From Arcanobacterium pluranimalium (GTDB taxonomy: Bacteria > Actinomycetota > Actinomycetes > Actinomycetales > Actinomycetaceae): a stretch of DNA of 64,000 bases. How positions within the stretch are numbered: the first letter of the stretch is position 1; the number at the start of each line of letters is the position of its first letter. The stretch is taken from assembly GCF_016907845.1 (NCBI RefSeq), contig NZ_JAFBCS010000001.1, positions 1,488,001 through 1,552,000 of the forward strand, written 5' to 3'. A program made the position numbers and the translations under genes. The notes below the pieces were generated by a model. It was not told the DNA's origin and did not search any database. It saw nothing but the letters and a program-made list of their open reading frames with translations. Of the stretch, positions 57,019-64,000 are shown piece after piece.

Positions 57019-59742
57019 ATGGAAGATTCTAGGAACACTGTGTCCACTTTCGGGAAGATCAAAGATTTTGCCCGCGCGCATAAGGTCGCACTCACGCGTA
57101 TATTCTACGTCGTGATGACCATTGCTGTTGTGATTGTCGCTAAGCGTGAGCTCTCGTCAATCTCGGGTGAAGAAATGCGTGAGCTCTTTGCGCAGCAGCG
57201 GCCAAGCGTCATCATTGGCATTATTCTGCTCGGCGTTTTGGCTTTCACCGCAACGGGAATCTACGACTTCTACGGAGTAAAGCACTTTGGTATTGACGTT
57301 CCCCGGCGTCGTGCGCTACGAATCGGTTGGATTGCGCAAGCATTCAACAATTTTGCAGGTCTAGGCGGACTCACTGGTGGCACCCTTCGAACGAAGCACT
57401 ACACCACCAATGGTATTGAGAGCCGCACCGCACTCAACATCACTTTTGCTGTGTGGGCTGCGAATCTGCTTGGACTCTTTGCGATTATCTTGGCTACTGC
57501 TCCCATTGCTTATCAATGGGAGGGCACATTCATGCTCGTCCCGCTGCTCGGCTGCCTTTACCTTCCATTTTATTTCTTTGGCCAGCACATCAACATCGGG
57601 AAGCTGCGTCTAGGAAATACATTCCTAGCTCGCCAAAACTACAAGCAAAAATTCGAAATGCTCATCGCATCGGTTGCTGATTGGCTCGCCGCTGCAGTAT
57701 TTTTCTGGTTGTGTATTCGCCTTTTTGCTCCACATGCGGGTCTGGGCTTCACACTATTTGTTTATTCCACTGCAACAATCATTGGTCTTGCATCGATGCT
57801 TCCAGCTGGAATTGGCACTTTCGATCTGACGGTCATCACGCTCTTCACAGCGGCAAATATCGATACCACCAAACTGCTTCTTGGCGTTGTGCTCTTCCGC
57901 ATTGCTTATTACGTGGTGCCTTGGATCCTCGCGCTGTTGCTCTCCGTGAATGAATTTGCCGATACGCGTCGCAGCTTGCGCGCTGAGTATCGCAAGGGTG
58001 GATTTATCAATTCGGTGATCTGGATTGGCACTGCGCTGTGCGGTGTGGTTCTCGTTATTTCAACGCTGACGCCCGACAACCTGCTGCGAGCTTGGAAAAT
58101 CGCGCAGATCATCCCATACAGCATTCGTGGCGCCTCGTCTTTAACGACTCTCCTCATCGGCATCGCCTTGATCGTGCTCTCAATTGGCCTGCGCGCACGC
58201 ATTCGCCGCATCTACTGGGCAGCTCTCATCTTGCTGGTTGCAGGCGCTATCGGTTCGATTGTGAAAGGTCTTGACTACGAAGAAGCTGCGCTGCTGCTCA
58301 CATTCGCCGTCATGCTTTACCTTGACCGCAATAACTACGACGCCGAGCCGATGCAGCCGACGCCGCTCAAGTTGATTTTGTCGGCAATCGCGATCATTGG
58401 CATTCCGTTCTTGGTCATTGAAATGCGCCATCACGTATTCCACTCAAAGTCTTTGTATTTGCGCATTATCAACCCAAGCCACCCATTGTTACAGTTCGCT
58501 TTCTATACCGCTTTCGTGCTCGCAATCGTCTTTATCTTGATGTTCTCCCGTTCGAAGAAGCTCACTTTCCAAGCGCCTAACGAACAGGACGTAAATCGAT
58601 TCCACGATTTCTTGCTCAAGCACAGCGGAAACTCTTATTCCTATCTCTTCGCTTTGGGCGATAAGCAGGTGTTTTATACTGAAGATGAATCAGTTGCTCT
58701 GCTCTACCGCCCTCATAAAGGAAATCTTCTCGTGCTGGGCGATCCGATTGGAGAAACAGATCGTTTTGACGAAGCTCTCGATGAGTTCTTGGAGTTCGCA
58801 CACTCCCACGATATGAACGTCGCTTTCTACGAAATCTCTGGAAAGTTCTTGGAAAACTTGGTCGAGCAGGGACTTCGTTTCGTTAAGATCGGCGAAGACG
58901 CATCTCTTGAGCTCGATACTTATTCAAATATCGGCAACTCTGGAAAGATTTTCCGCCGCATGCGCAACCGTATGTCTCAAAACGGTACCGAGTTCCAAAT
59001 GCTCTATCCACCTTACGATGAAGAGACATTTGCTGAGCTACGCCGAGTTTCTGATTCCTGGCTAGGCAACCGCGAAGAAATGGCATTTTCGCTTGGATTC
59101 TTCGACGAGGCTTACCTCTCGAGCGGACCGATCGCCGTCGTACGCAGTGCGGATCGTATCGAAGGTTTCGCCAACGTCGTCTTTTTGAACGACGACGCCG
59201 TGACCTTTGACCTCATGCGCTTCCGTCCCGATTCCCCCGGTGGAACGATGGATGGAATTATGGTCTCGCTGATCGAATGGGCGAAAGAGGCAGGATTCAA
59301 AGAGATCAATCTTGGTATGGCACCGCTGTCGAATGTGGGACGGAAGATTCATTCTCACGGTGCTGAAAAGCTCATGCGTTACGTGCATGATTTCGGCTCA
59401 CGCGTCTATAACTTCCACGGCTTACGCGCTTATAAAGAGAAGTTTAAACCGCGCTGGGATTCTCGCTACTTGGTGTACTCCTCGAACCGCTCTTTGCCTT
59501 CTGCTTTGCTGGCGCTCCTCGAAGTGATCAACCGGCCTGCTAAATACGTGGAGAGCCACGAGACGCAATCCTGCCGTGAATATGTAGCGGAACTGCGTGC
59601 GCCCCAAGCTGAATCTTTCCGCGAAGACGAAACAGCTTCTCATGTTGCTCAGCAAGGAGATGCAGCAAAGGCCCCAAAAGGATCAACTCGTCCGAAGAAC
59701 GCTCCTAAGAAACGCGAAAATTCGGACGTTACAAGCTCCTAA
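57019..59742 (+). CDS. MprF-type phosphatidylglycerol lysyltransferase/flippase
   Basis: A 907-residue protein with an N-terminal membrane region of about 14 helices (about 20-530), containing the flippase core (FNNFAGLGGLTGGTLRTKHY, STATIIGLASMLPAGIGTFD), and a cytoplasmic C-terminal DUF2156 GNAT-like aminoacyl-transferase domain (about 545-850) with VLGDPIGE, FRRMRNRM, GGTMDGIMVSLIEWAKE and INLGMAPLSNVG. MprF enzymes move lysine or alanine from tRNA to phosphatidylglycerol (or diacylglycerol) and flip the product, lowering envelope charge and giving resistance to cationic peptides. The last 70 residues are charged and disordered. The amino acid used cannot be told. Confidence 0.9.
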   Translation: MEDSRNTVSTFGKIKDFARAHKVALTRIFYVVMTIAVVIVAKRELSSISGEEMRELFAQQRPSVIIGIILLGVLAFTATGIYDFYGVKHFGIDVPRRRALRIGWIAQAFNNFAGLGGLTGGTLRTKHYTTNGIESRTALNITFAVWAANLLGLFAIILATAPIAYQWEGTFMLVPLLGCLYLPFYFFGQHINIGKLRLGNTFLARQNYKQKFEMLIASVADWLAAAVFFWLCIRLFAPHAGLGFTLFVYSTATIIGLASMLPAGIGTFDLTVITLFTAANIDTTKLLLGVVLFRIAYYVVPWILALLLSVNEFADTRRSLRAEYRKGGFINSVIWIGTALCGVVLVISTLTPDNLLRAWKIAQIIPYSIRGASSLTTLLIGIALIVLSIGLRARIRRIYWAALILLVAGAIGSIVKGLDYEEAALLLTFAVMLYLDRNNYDAEPMQPTPLKLILSAIAIIGIPFLVIEMRHHVFHSKSLYLRIINPSHPLLQFAFYTAFVLAIVFILMFSRSKKLTFQAPNEQDVNRFHDFLLKHSGNSYSYLFALGDKQVFYTEDESVALLYRPHKGNLLVLGDPIGETDRFDEALDEFLEFAHSHDMNVAFYEISGKFLENLVEQGLRFVKIGEDASLELDTYSNIGNSGKIFRRMRNRMSQNGTEFQMLYPPYDEETFAELRRVSDSWLGNREEMAFSLGFFDEAYLSSGPIAVVRSADRIEGFANVVFLNDDAVTFDLMRFRPDSPGGTMDGIMVSLIEWAKEAGFKEINLGMAPLSNVGRKIHSHGAEKLMRYVHDFGSRVYNFHGLRAYKEKFKPRWDSRYLVYSSNRSLPSALLALLEVINRPAKYVESHETQSCREYVAELRAPQAESFREDETASHVAQQGDAAKAPKGSTRPKNAPKKRENSDVTSS

Positions 59743-59783
59743 GGATTGCCGAATGTAACTTTTACAGTGGCTAACTATTGCTC

Positions 59784-59820
59784 AGTTTTTGGCTCTGAAT
59801 GTGATTCAGAGCCAAAAACT
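59784..59820. terminator. Hairpin after mprF
   Basis: 17-bp perfect arms AGTTTTTGGCTCTGAAT (59784-59800) and its complement (59804-59820) with a 3-base spacer. It lies 42 bases after the mprF stop. The T-run lies in the left arm, so it fits a terminator acting on either strand. Confidence 0.65.
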
Positions 59821-59866
59821 TATCCTCTACCGGCGCGCCTTTACTCATTTAAAGTCAGTACATAGT

Positions 59867-59872
59867 TACAGT
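59867..59872 (+). promoter_or_regulatory. -10 candidate for the DUF3000 gene
   Basis: TACAGT ends six bases before the GTG at 59879, and no ribosome binding site precedes that codon. Confidence 0.3.
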
Positions 59873-59878
59873 TTTACC

Positions 59879-60466
59879 GTGACCGGTTCAGCTATGCCCC
59901 CGAATGATTTTGTTACGGCACTTGAGAGCCTCAAGGGTCAGCATTTTCGACCCGAATTTCACGTCACACAAATTCCTGCTCCCACAAAAATTGCGCCGTG
60001 GGCAGTGGCTTTACAGGCTGAAATGAACGATTCACCCGATCAGGATCCAGAATTCTACCGCGGATCAACCAAATTCGTGGTTCTCTACGATCCTGCTGGT
60101 CAGGCAGCTTGGGATGGACAATTCCGAATCGTTGTACATGCGCAAGCGCCTATGGATTCCGAAATTGGCGACGACCCGCTACTAGGTGAAGTAGCGTGGT
60201 CATGGCTGCACGATTCGATTAATGATGCCCGTGCCTCATTCCACAACCTCAACGGCACAGTAACGCGCGTATTCAATGAAACTTTTGGCGGCTTGTATCT
60301 CAACAGCTCCCGTATTGAACTCGAAGTACGCGCCTCCTGGACGCCCGAGACTCCATACTTGACCGAACACCTATTGGCTTGGGCTCATTTCGGCGCTCAG
60401 CTGTCTGGTCTGCCCCCTGAATATGAAAATGTGCAAGCTCTTCCAAGAAAAGTTGATCGAATTTGA
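59879..60466 (+). CDS. DUF3000 family protein
   Basis: This is a 195-residue (from GTG 59879) cytoplasmic protein with the DUF3000 pattern: FRPEFHVTQIPAPTKIAPWAVAL, STKFVVLYDPAGQAAWDGQFRIV, VAWSWLHDSI, the F-x-L-N-G-T-V-T-R phrase and LTEHLLAWAHFGAQLSGLPP. The function is unknown. It is the gene always found before the RNase D-like gene in actinobacteria, and here its stop overlaps the start of that gene. An ATG at 59894 is another start, and the open frame reaches 59789. Confidence 0.85.
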   Translation: MTGSAMPPNDFVTALESLKGQHFRPEFHVTQIPAPTKIAPWAVALQAEMNDSPDQDPEFYRGSTKFVVLYDPAGQAAWDGQFRIVVHAQAPMDSEIGDDPLLGEVAWSWLHDSINDARASFHNLNGTVTRVFNETFGGLYLNSSRIELEVRASWTPETPYLTEHLLAWAHFGAQLSGLPPEYENVQALPRKVDRI

Positions 60467-61665
60467 CCCCCTCTGATAACCGAGAAGCAATCCCACTCTT
60501 AGAGCCACGCGGTGGCACACCTGAAATCACACATAATTCGATTGACGATGCGCTCCGATCGCTCTCACAAGGCCGCGGCGCATTCGCTATCGATACCGAA
60601 CGGGCGATGGGAATTAGATATTCCAACCGTGCTTATTTGGTGCAGATAAAGCGCGAAAACACACCTATATTCCTCATCGACCCAATCGGTGTTGAAGATC
60701 AACTTATCAAGCTCACTGAGTTACTCAACGACGAATGGATTTTACACGCCGCCGACCAAGATCTTCCGTGCCTTGCTGAACTAAATTTGCGCCCTGCAAA
60801 AGTATTCGACACGGAAATTGCGGGATTATTACTCGGATTCGAGCGAGTATCGCTCCAGGCGATGGTAGCCGAACTGCTCAATGTGGCTCTTGCGAAAGAA
60901 CATTCCAGCGCCGATTGGTCACAGCGCCCGCTATCAGCAGAAATGCGCGCATATGCAGCGCTAGACGTCGATGTGCTGCACGAGCTCAAAGATCACTTGA
61001 TCCCGCTCTTAGAAAATTCCGGACGCCTTGAATGGCACGAACAAGAATGTGAAGCTGTTCGAACTCGTCCGCCGGCTGCTCCCAAGCAACAGCCTTGGCG
61101 CAAAGCTGCTCGTCAAGCAGGAATTCGCGATCGGCGTGCACTCGCAATGGTAGAGCAGCTCTGGAATACTCGCGATGAACTTGGACGCCACCGAGACGTT
61201 TCTCCAAGCAAAGTGTTGCCATCTAAAATACTCGCCGAGCTCGCTTCACGAAAACCGCGTTCGCGCGCTGATGTGCTCAACTCCACCTTGTTGCGTTCAC
61301 GTATCCGCAGCAAAGATGCCGTGCATTGGTGGGAAGCGATTGATCGCGCATGGCATTTGAAAGATTCGCAATTGCCCGAGCGCCATTTTCAGGAAAATAA
61401 AGACCCATTTCCTCCGGTGAAACGTTGGGAGAATTTGGATCCGCAAGCAGCTCAGCGTTGGAACCGCTTACGCTCGGCGATCCTCACGCACGCCGATGAG
61501 CTCGGCATTCGCCAAGATATGCTTCTCAAACCTGCAATTCAAAAGTTCGTTGCATGGCAAGGCTGGGCTAGTGCAAGCGAATTACACGATCTGCTCGCCG
61601 CACAAGGCGCGCGCCCTTGGCAAATCGCGCAAGCTGCACCGGTTATTTTCACCGCTGTGCAGTAA
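60463..61665 (+). CDS. rnd: Ribonuclease D-like 3'-5' exonuclease with HRDC domain
   Basis: A 400-residue protein of the DEDDy exonuclease family. The catalytic acids are in FAIDTERA (D-x-E), HAADQDLPCL (Asp) and YAALDVDVL (Tyr-x3-Asp). An HRDC domain follows at about 205-290 (PWRKAARQAGIRDRRALAMVEQLW, VLPSKILAELA). Expected to trim the 3' ends of tRNA or other stable RNAs. The start is TTG at 60463, overlapping the DUF3000 stop as TTGA, with GAAAAG about ten bases upstream. The three residues FAIDTE match Rnd more closely than RecQ. Confidence 0.9.
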   Translation: MTPSDNREAIPLLEPRGGTPEITHNSIDDALRSLSQGRGAFAIDTERAMGIRYSNRAYLVQIKRENTPIFLIDPIGVEDQLIKLTELLNDEWILHAADQDLPCLAELNLRPAKVFDTEIAGLLLGFERVSLQAMVAELLNVALAKEHSSADWSQRPLSAEMRAYAALDVDVLHELKDHLIPLLENSGRLEWHEQECEAVRTRPPAAPKQQPWRKAARQAGIRDRRALAMVEQLWNTRDELGRHRDVSPSKVLPSKILAELASRKPRSRADVLNSTLLRSRIRSKDAVHWWEAIDRAWHLKDSQLPERHFQENKDPFPPVKRWENLDPQAAQRWNRLRSAILTHADELGIRQDMLLKPAIQKFVAWQGWASASELHDLLAAQGARPWQIAQAAPVIFTAVQ

Positions 61666-61751
61666 CCACGCATTACCTTGGCAGCAACAAACACACAGTA
61701 ACTGCCACACAATGCTCTGCAGTAACCGAGCGTTCCCCTTAGGCAGTAACC
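61659..61751. repeat. Four spaced copies of GCAGTAACC
   Basis: GCAGTAACC is at 61659, 61719 and 61743, with a variant (ACAGTAACT) at 61695. The starts are 36, 24 and 24 bases apart, all multiples of 12. The first copy contains the rnd stop codon. The array fills the convergent space between rnd and dxs. Confidence 0.6.
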
Positions 61752-61772
61752 ACCGCGCAGCAAGCACCGTTT

Positions 61773-63644
61773 TCAGCTGATTGCTTTCAGGCTTTCCAAT
61801 AAGCTTTGTGCATCTAGATGCTGTGATTGCACAATTTTTTTGCGCGCGGCATGAGAAATGAAATTCTTACCAATCCCGTGCGAGACTACCGGCGTGTCTA
61901 TACCCTCTCGCTCCAGTACCGTTCGAATTTCTGCACCAATGCCACCATTCACCAGTCCATCTTCCACCACAAATACTGCCCTTGCCTCACGCGCCATATC
62001 GACGAGCGCTGGCGACACGGGCAACGCCCAACGCGGGTCAACCACAACGACGTCGCCAGAAAATTCTCGCGCAGCTTCCACAACCTCGTGTGCGAAAGGA
62101 CCAAAACCAATCGCCACAATAGGCTGCTGGCCTTGTTCTTTGCGCTCGAAAAGGACATCAACGTCACCCTCTTGGCGCACCGCAGGCAAAGCTGGAGGCA
62201 GCGAACCTTTCGGGTAGCGAATCAAACTTGGCCCATCTAACTGCACCGATTGGCGCAAAAGCTCACGCAAGCGATCGCCGTCGCGCGGAATACCAACCGT
62301 GAGACCGGGAACCATTGCACTGATCGCCAGATCCCACATACCGTTGTGCGAAGCGCCGTCGTCGCCCGTGATACCAGCGCGATCGAGGCAGATCGTCACC
62401 GGCTCACCGTGTAGAGCGACGTCCATAATCAATTGATCGAAGGCGCGGTTCATAAACGTGGCATAGAGCGCCAGCACTGGATGAAAACCGGCGTGTGCTA
62501 GCCCCGCGCACATCGTCATAGCATGCTGTTCAGCAATACCTACGTCAATCACGCGCTCAGGGAATTCTTCTCGCAAAGGTCCTAGACCAACTGGGAGAAG
62601 CATGGCGGCCGTAACCCCGACAATCCGTTCGTCTTGACGCGCTAATTCAGTTATTTCTTCAGCAAACACTGAAGTCCAACCGAATCGAGATGGCTCAATC
62701 GGGAGTCCCGTTTCTGGATGAATCTTTCCCACCGCGTGGAAGTGATCATCTTTGTTCTGTTCAGCAGGCCGATAACCGCGCCCTTTTTCGGTAATCACAT
62801 GGACGACGACGGGGCCACCGAAGTTTTTCGCCATCCGCATCGCCTCATCCAGTTCTTGGATGTCGTGTCCGTTGACCGGGCCAATGTATTTCAATCCGAG
62901 CGAGTCGAAGATTCCCGAATCAAAAAGAACGTCTTTCATTCCCCGCTTGATGCCATGCAGCGTCTCGTAGGCGAGCTGACCTGGCGTTCCAGCGCGTTGT
63001 AGTGTGCGCTTTCCCCAACCCAAGAACTTCTCATAATTTCGATGCACTCGCATCGCATCGAGGCGCCGCACTGGTTCGAGTCGGCGCACGATACCGCCTA
63101 CTGTTGGCGCATAAGACCGGCCGTTATCGTTAAGCACAATCACCACTGGACGCTGTGGATCTTCAGCGATATTATTCAAAGCTTCCCAAGCCATACCGCC
63201 AGTCATTGCGCCGTCGCCAATCACTGCGACAGCGTGGTTTTTTCTGCCTGAAAGTTGAAATCCACGTGCGATACCGTCTGCCCACGAAAGCGCGGTGGTG
63301 GCATGGGAGTTTTCCACCACATCATGATCCGATTCTGCGCGCGATGGATAGCCAGAGATTCCGCCTTCCTGACGCAATAGGCTAAAATCTTTGCGCCCGG
63401 TAAGGATTTTATGCACATAGGCTTGATGACCAGTATCAAACACAATTGCATCTGCTGGTGAGGAAAAAACTCGGTGAATCGCGATGGTCAATTCCACCAC
63501 ACCGAGATTCGGGCCAAGATGCCCGCCTGTGCGCGCCACATTTTCGACCAAGAATTGCCGAATTTCAGCAGCTAAGGTATTGAGTTGAACACCGTTGAGC
63601 CTACGAAGATCACTCGGTTCATGGATGTTATCCAGTAAGCTCAT
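61773..63644 (-). CDS. dxs: 1-deoxy-D-xylulose-5-phosphate synthase
   Basis: Dxs condenses pyruvate and glyceraldehyde 3-phosphate, the first step of the non-mevalonate isoprenoid pathway. From the ATG at 63644 there are 623 residues. The thiamine diphosphate motif GDGAMTGGMAWEALNN (about 145-160) and NDNGRSYAPTVGG are present, as are the catalytic DVGIAEQHAMTMCAGLA and the C-terminal transketolase domain (VVVDPRWALPVSP). The start choice is based on AAAGGAG eight bases upstream; the open frame runs five codons further. It is convergent with rnd. Confidence 0.96.
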   Translation of the reverse strand: MSLLDNIHEPSDLRRLNGVQLNTLAAEIRQFLVENVARTGGHLGPNLGVVELTIAIHRVFSSPADAIVFDTGHQAYVHKILTGRKDFSLLRQEGGISGYPSRAESDHDVVENSHATTALSWADGIARGFQLSGRKNHAVAVIGDGAMTGGMAWEALNNIAEDPQRPVVIVLNDNGRSYAPTVGGIVRRLEPVRRLDAMRVHRNYEKFLGWGKRTLQRAGTPGQLAYETLHGIKRGMKDVLFDSGIFDSLGLKYIGPVNGHDIQELDEAMRMAKNFGGPVVVHVITEKGRGYRPAEQNKDDHFHAVGKIHPETGLPIEPSRFGWTSVFAEEITELARQDERIVGVTAAMLLPVGLGPLREEFPERVIDVGIAEQHAMTMCAGLAHAGFHPVLALYATFMNRAFDQLIMDVALHGEPVTICLDRAGITGDDGASHNGMWDLAISAMVPGLTVGIPRDGDRLRELLRQSVQLDGPSLIRYPKGSLPPALPAVRQEGDVDVLFERKEQGQQPIVAIGFGPFAHEVVEAAREFSGDVVVVDPRWALPVSPALVDMAREARAVFVVEDGLVNGGIGAEIRTVLEREGIDTPVVSHGIGKNFISHAARKKIVQSQHLDAQSLLESLKAIS

Positions 63645-63721
63645 CGCATCTCCTTTCAACTTATTTGCAACAAGAATCTATGTTAGCAGCCACTTGCGCA
63701 ACAGACATTCTACTCGGAAAA

Positions 63722-63767
63722 GCGCTGTGCGATGAGGACGAAATTCGTCGTCCTCATCGCACAGCGC
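63722..63767 (-). terminator. Terminator of acnA
   Basis: A 20-bp perfect stem (63722-63741 with 63748-63767, loop AATTCG). On the minus strand it runs into CTTTTCC, so it should stop acnA transcripts about 80 bases past the stop codon. The rest of 63645-63845 holds nothing that I recognise except the dxs ribosome binding site. Confidence 0.85.
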
Positions 63768-63845
63768 CCGCGTTCACAATCTCTCGAACACCCCCGCAAT
63801 TTCTGTTATTTCCGCAGTTCGCAAAGGGTGGATTTCGTGAGCACT

Positions 63846-64000
63846 TTAGGCAGCAAGCTGCCTGAGCACGTATTGCAAGATTCCACCGTGGCGGAAATAG
63901 TCCGCTTCTCCGGGTGTGTCAATCCGCACAACTGCATCGAATTCGATGGTCTGGCCATTATCGGCGGCAGCTCGAACACGCACGGTTTGCGGCGTCGTAC
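63846..64000 (-). CDS. acnA: Aconitate hydratase, C-terminal end (cut by window end)
   Basis: The last 51 codons of a minus-strand gene, ending at the TAA 63846-63848. The protein segment [29 protein letters not shown] is the conserved C-terminus of AcnA-type aconitases, which isomerise citrate to isocitrate in the citric acid cycle. Position upstream of dxs is the usual actinobacterial order. Confidence 0.92.
   Translation of the reverse strand, partial: TTPQTVRVRAAADNGQTIEFDAVVRIDTPGEADYFRHGGILQYVLRQLAA

Noticed and set aside
1-64000. CRISPR arrays, insertion sequences and prophage genes
   Set aside because: No regularly spaced repeats with unique spacers, no transposase or integrase and no phage structural gene was found on either strand.

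Overview
The window looks like chromosomal DNA of a moderate-G+C (by eye near 50-53%) actinobacterium. The best fit is a member of the Actinomycetaceae such as Arcanobacterium or Trueperella; this is inferred from gene order and base composition, and no 16S or marker search was possible. The evidence for an actinobacterium is the order alaS-DUF948-rpsD-rarA, the yebC-ruvCAB-yajC-secDF-apt-relA block, the phosphatidylinositol-mannoside genes (pgsA, PatA-type acyltransferase, pimA) behind thrS, and DUF3000-rnd-dxs-acnA. Nearly everything is housekeeping. I see no prophage, transposase or CRISPR array.

Layout. 1-3,889: translation and replication-repair genes on the minus strand (alaS cut by the window edge, a DUF948 membrane protein, rpsD, rarA). 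3,992-4,450: a decayed PIN-domain toxin. 4,454-7,754: an MMPL exporter and a convergent acetyltransferase. 7,941-13,608: aspS, an MFS transporter and a DEAD-box RNA helicase with a DbpA-like RNA-binding domain. 13,609-13,927: a terminator and a small minisatellite. 13,928-19,730: hisS coupled translationally to two dynamin-like GTPases, preceded by a metallo-beta-lactamase-fold hydrolase. 19,855-21,863: a DUF349 protein, a 44-bp perfect palindrome and an orphan AbiEi-like protein. 21,845-31,563: relA, apt, secF, secD, yajC, ruvB, ruvA, ruvC, yebC, all minus. 31,782-36,939: Nudix hydrolase, PrsW-type protease, a LemA-like membrane protein, then pimA, patA and pgsA. 37,018-45,231: thrS, divergent sdaA, carA, carB. 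45,351-47,724: two tandem 392-residue membrane proteins of unknown function. 48,086-48,659: four tRNA genes (Val-GAC, Cys, Gly on minus; Val-CAC on plus). 48,774-55,343: glgX-treY-treZ for glycogen debranching and trehalose synthesis. 55,356-59,742: a membrane esterase divergent from an MprF-type lipid aminoacylation protein. 59,879-64,000: DUF3000 protein, RNase D, convergent dxs, and the 3' end of acnA.

The items most worth a second look are: the tandem paralogue pair, whose ends are nearly identical while the membrane segments differ; the divergent MprF/esterase pair with two palindromes in the shared promoter region; the twin tRNA-Val genes in inverted orientation, which differ at two bases including the anticodon; the 44-bp palindrome; and AspRS residues predicting a non-discriminating enzyme. 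Several intergenic spaces carry short degenerate tandem repeats, and five genes have a TANNNT -10 hexamer exactly six bases before a start codon, which suggests leaderless transcripts. No feature here is certain to be an undescribed system; the 392-residue pair is the strongest candidate.
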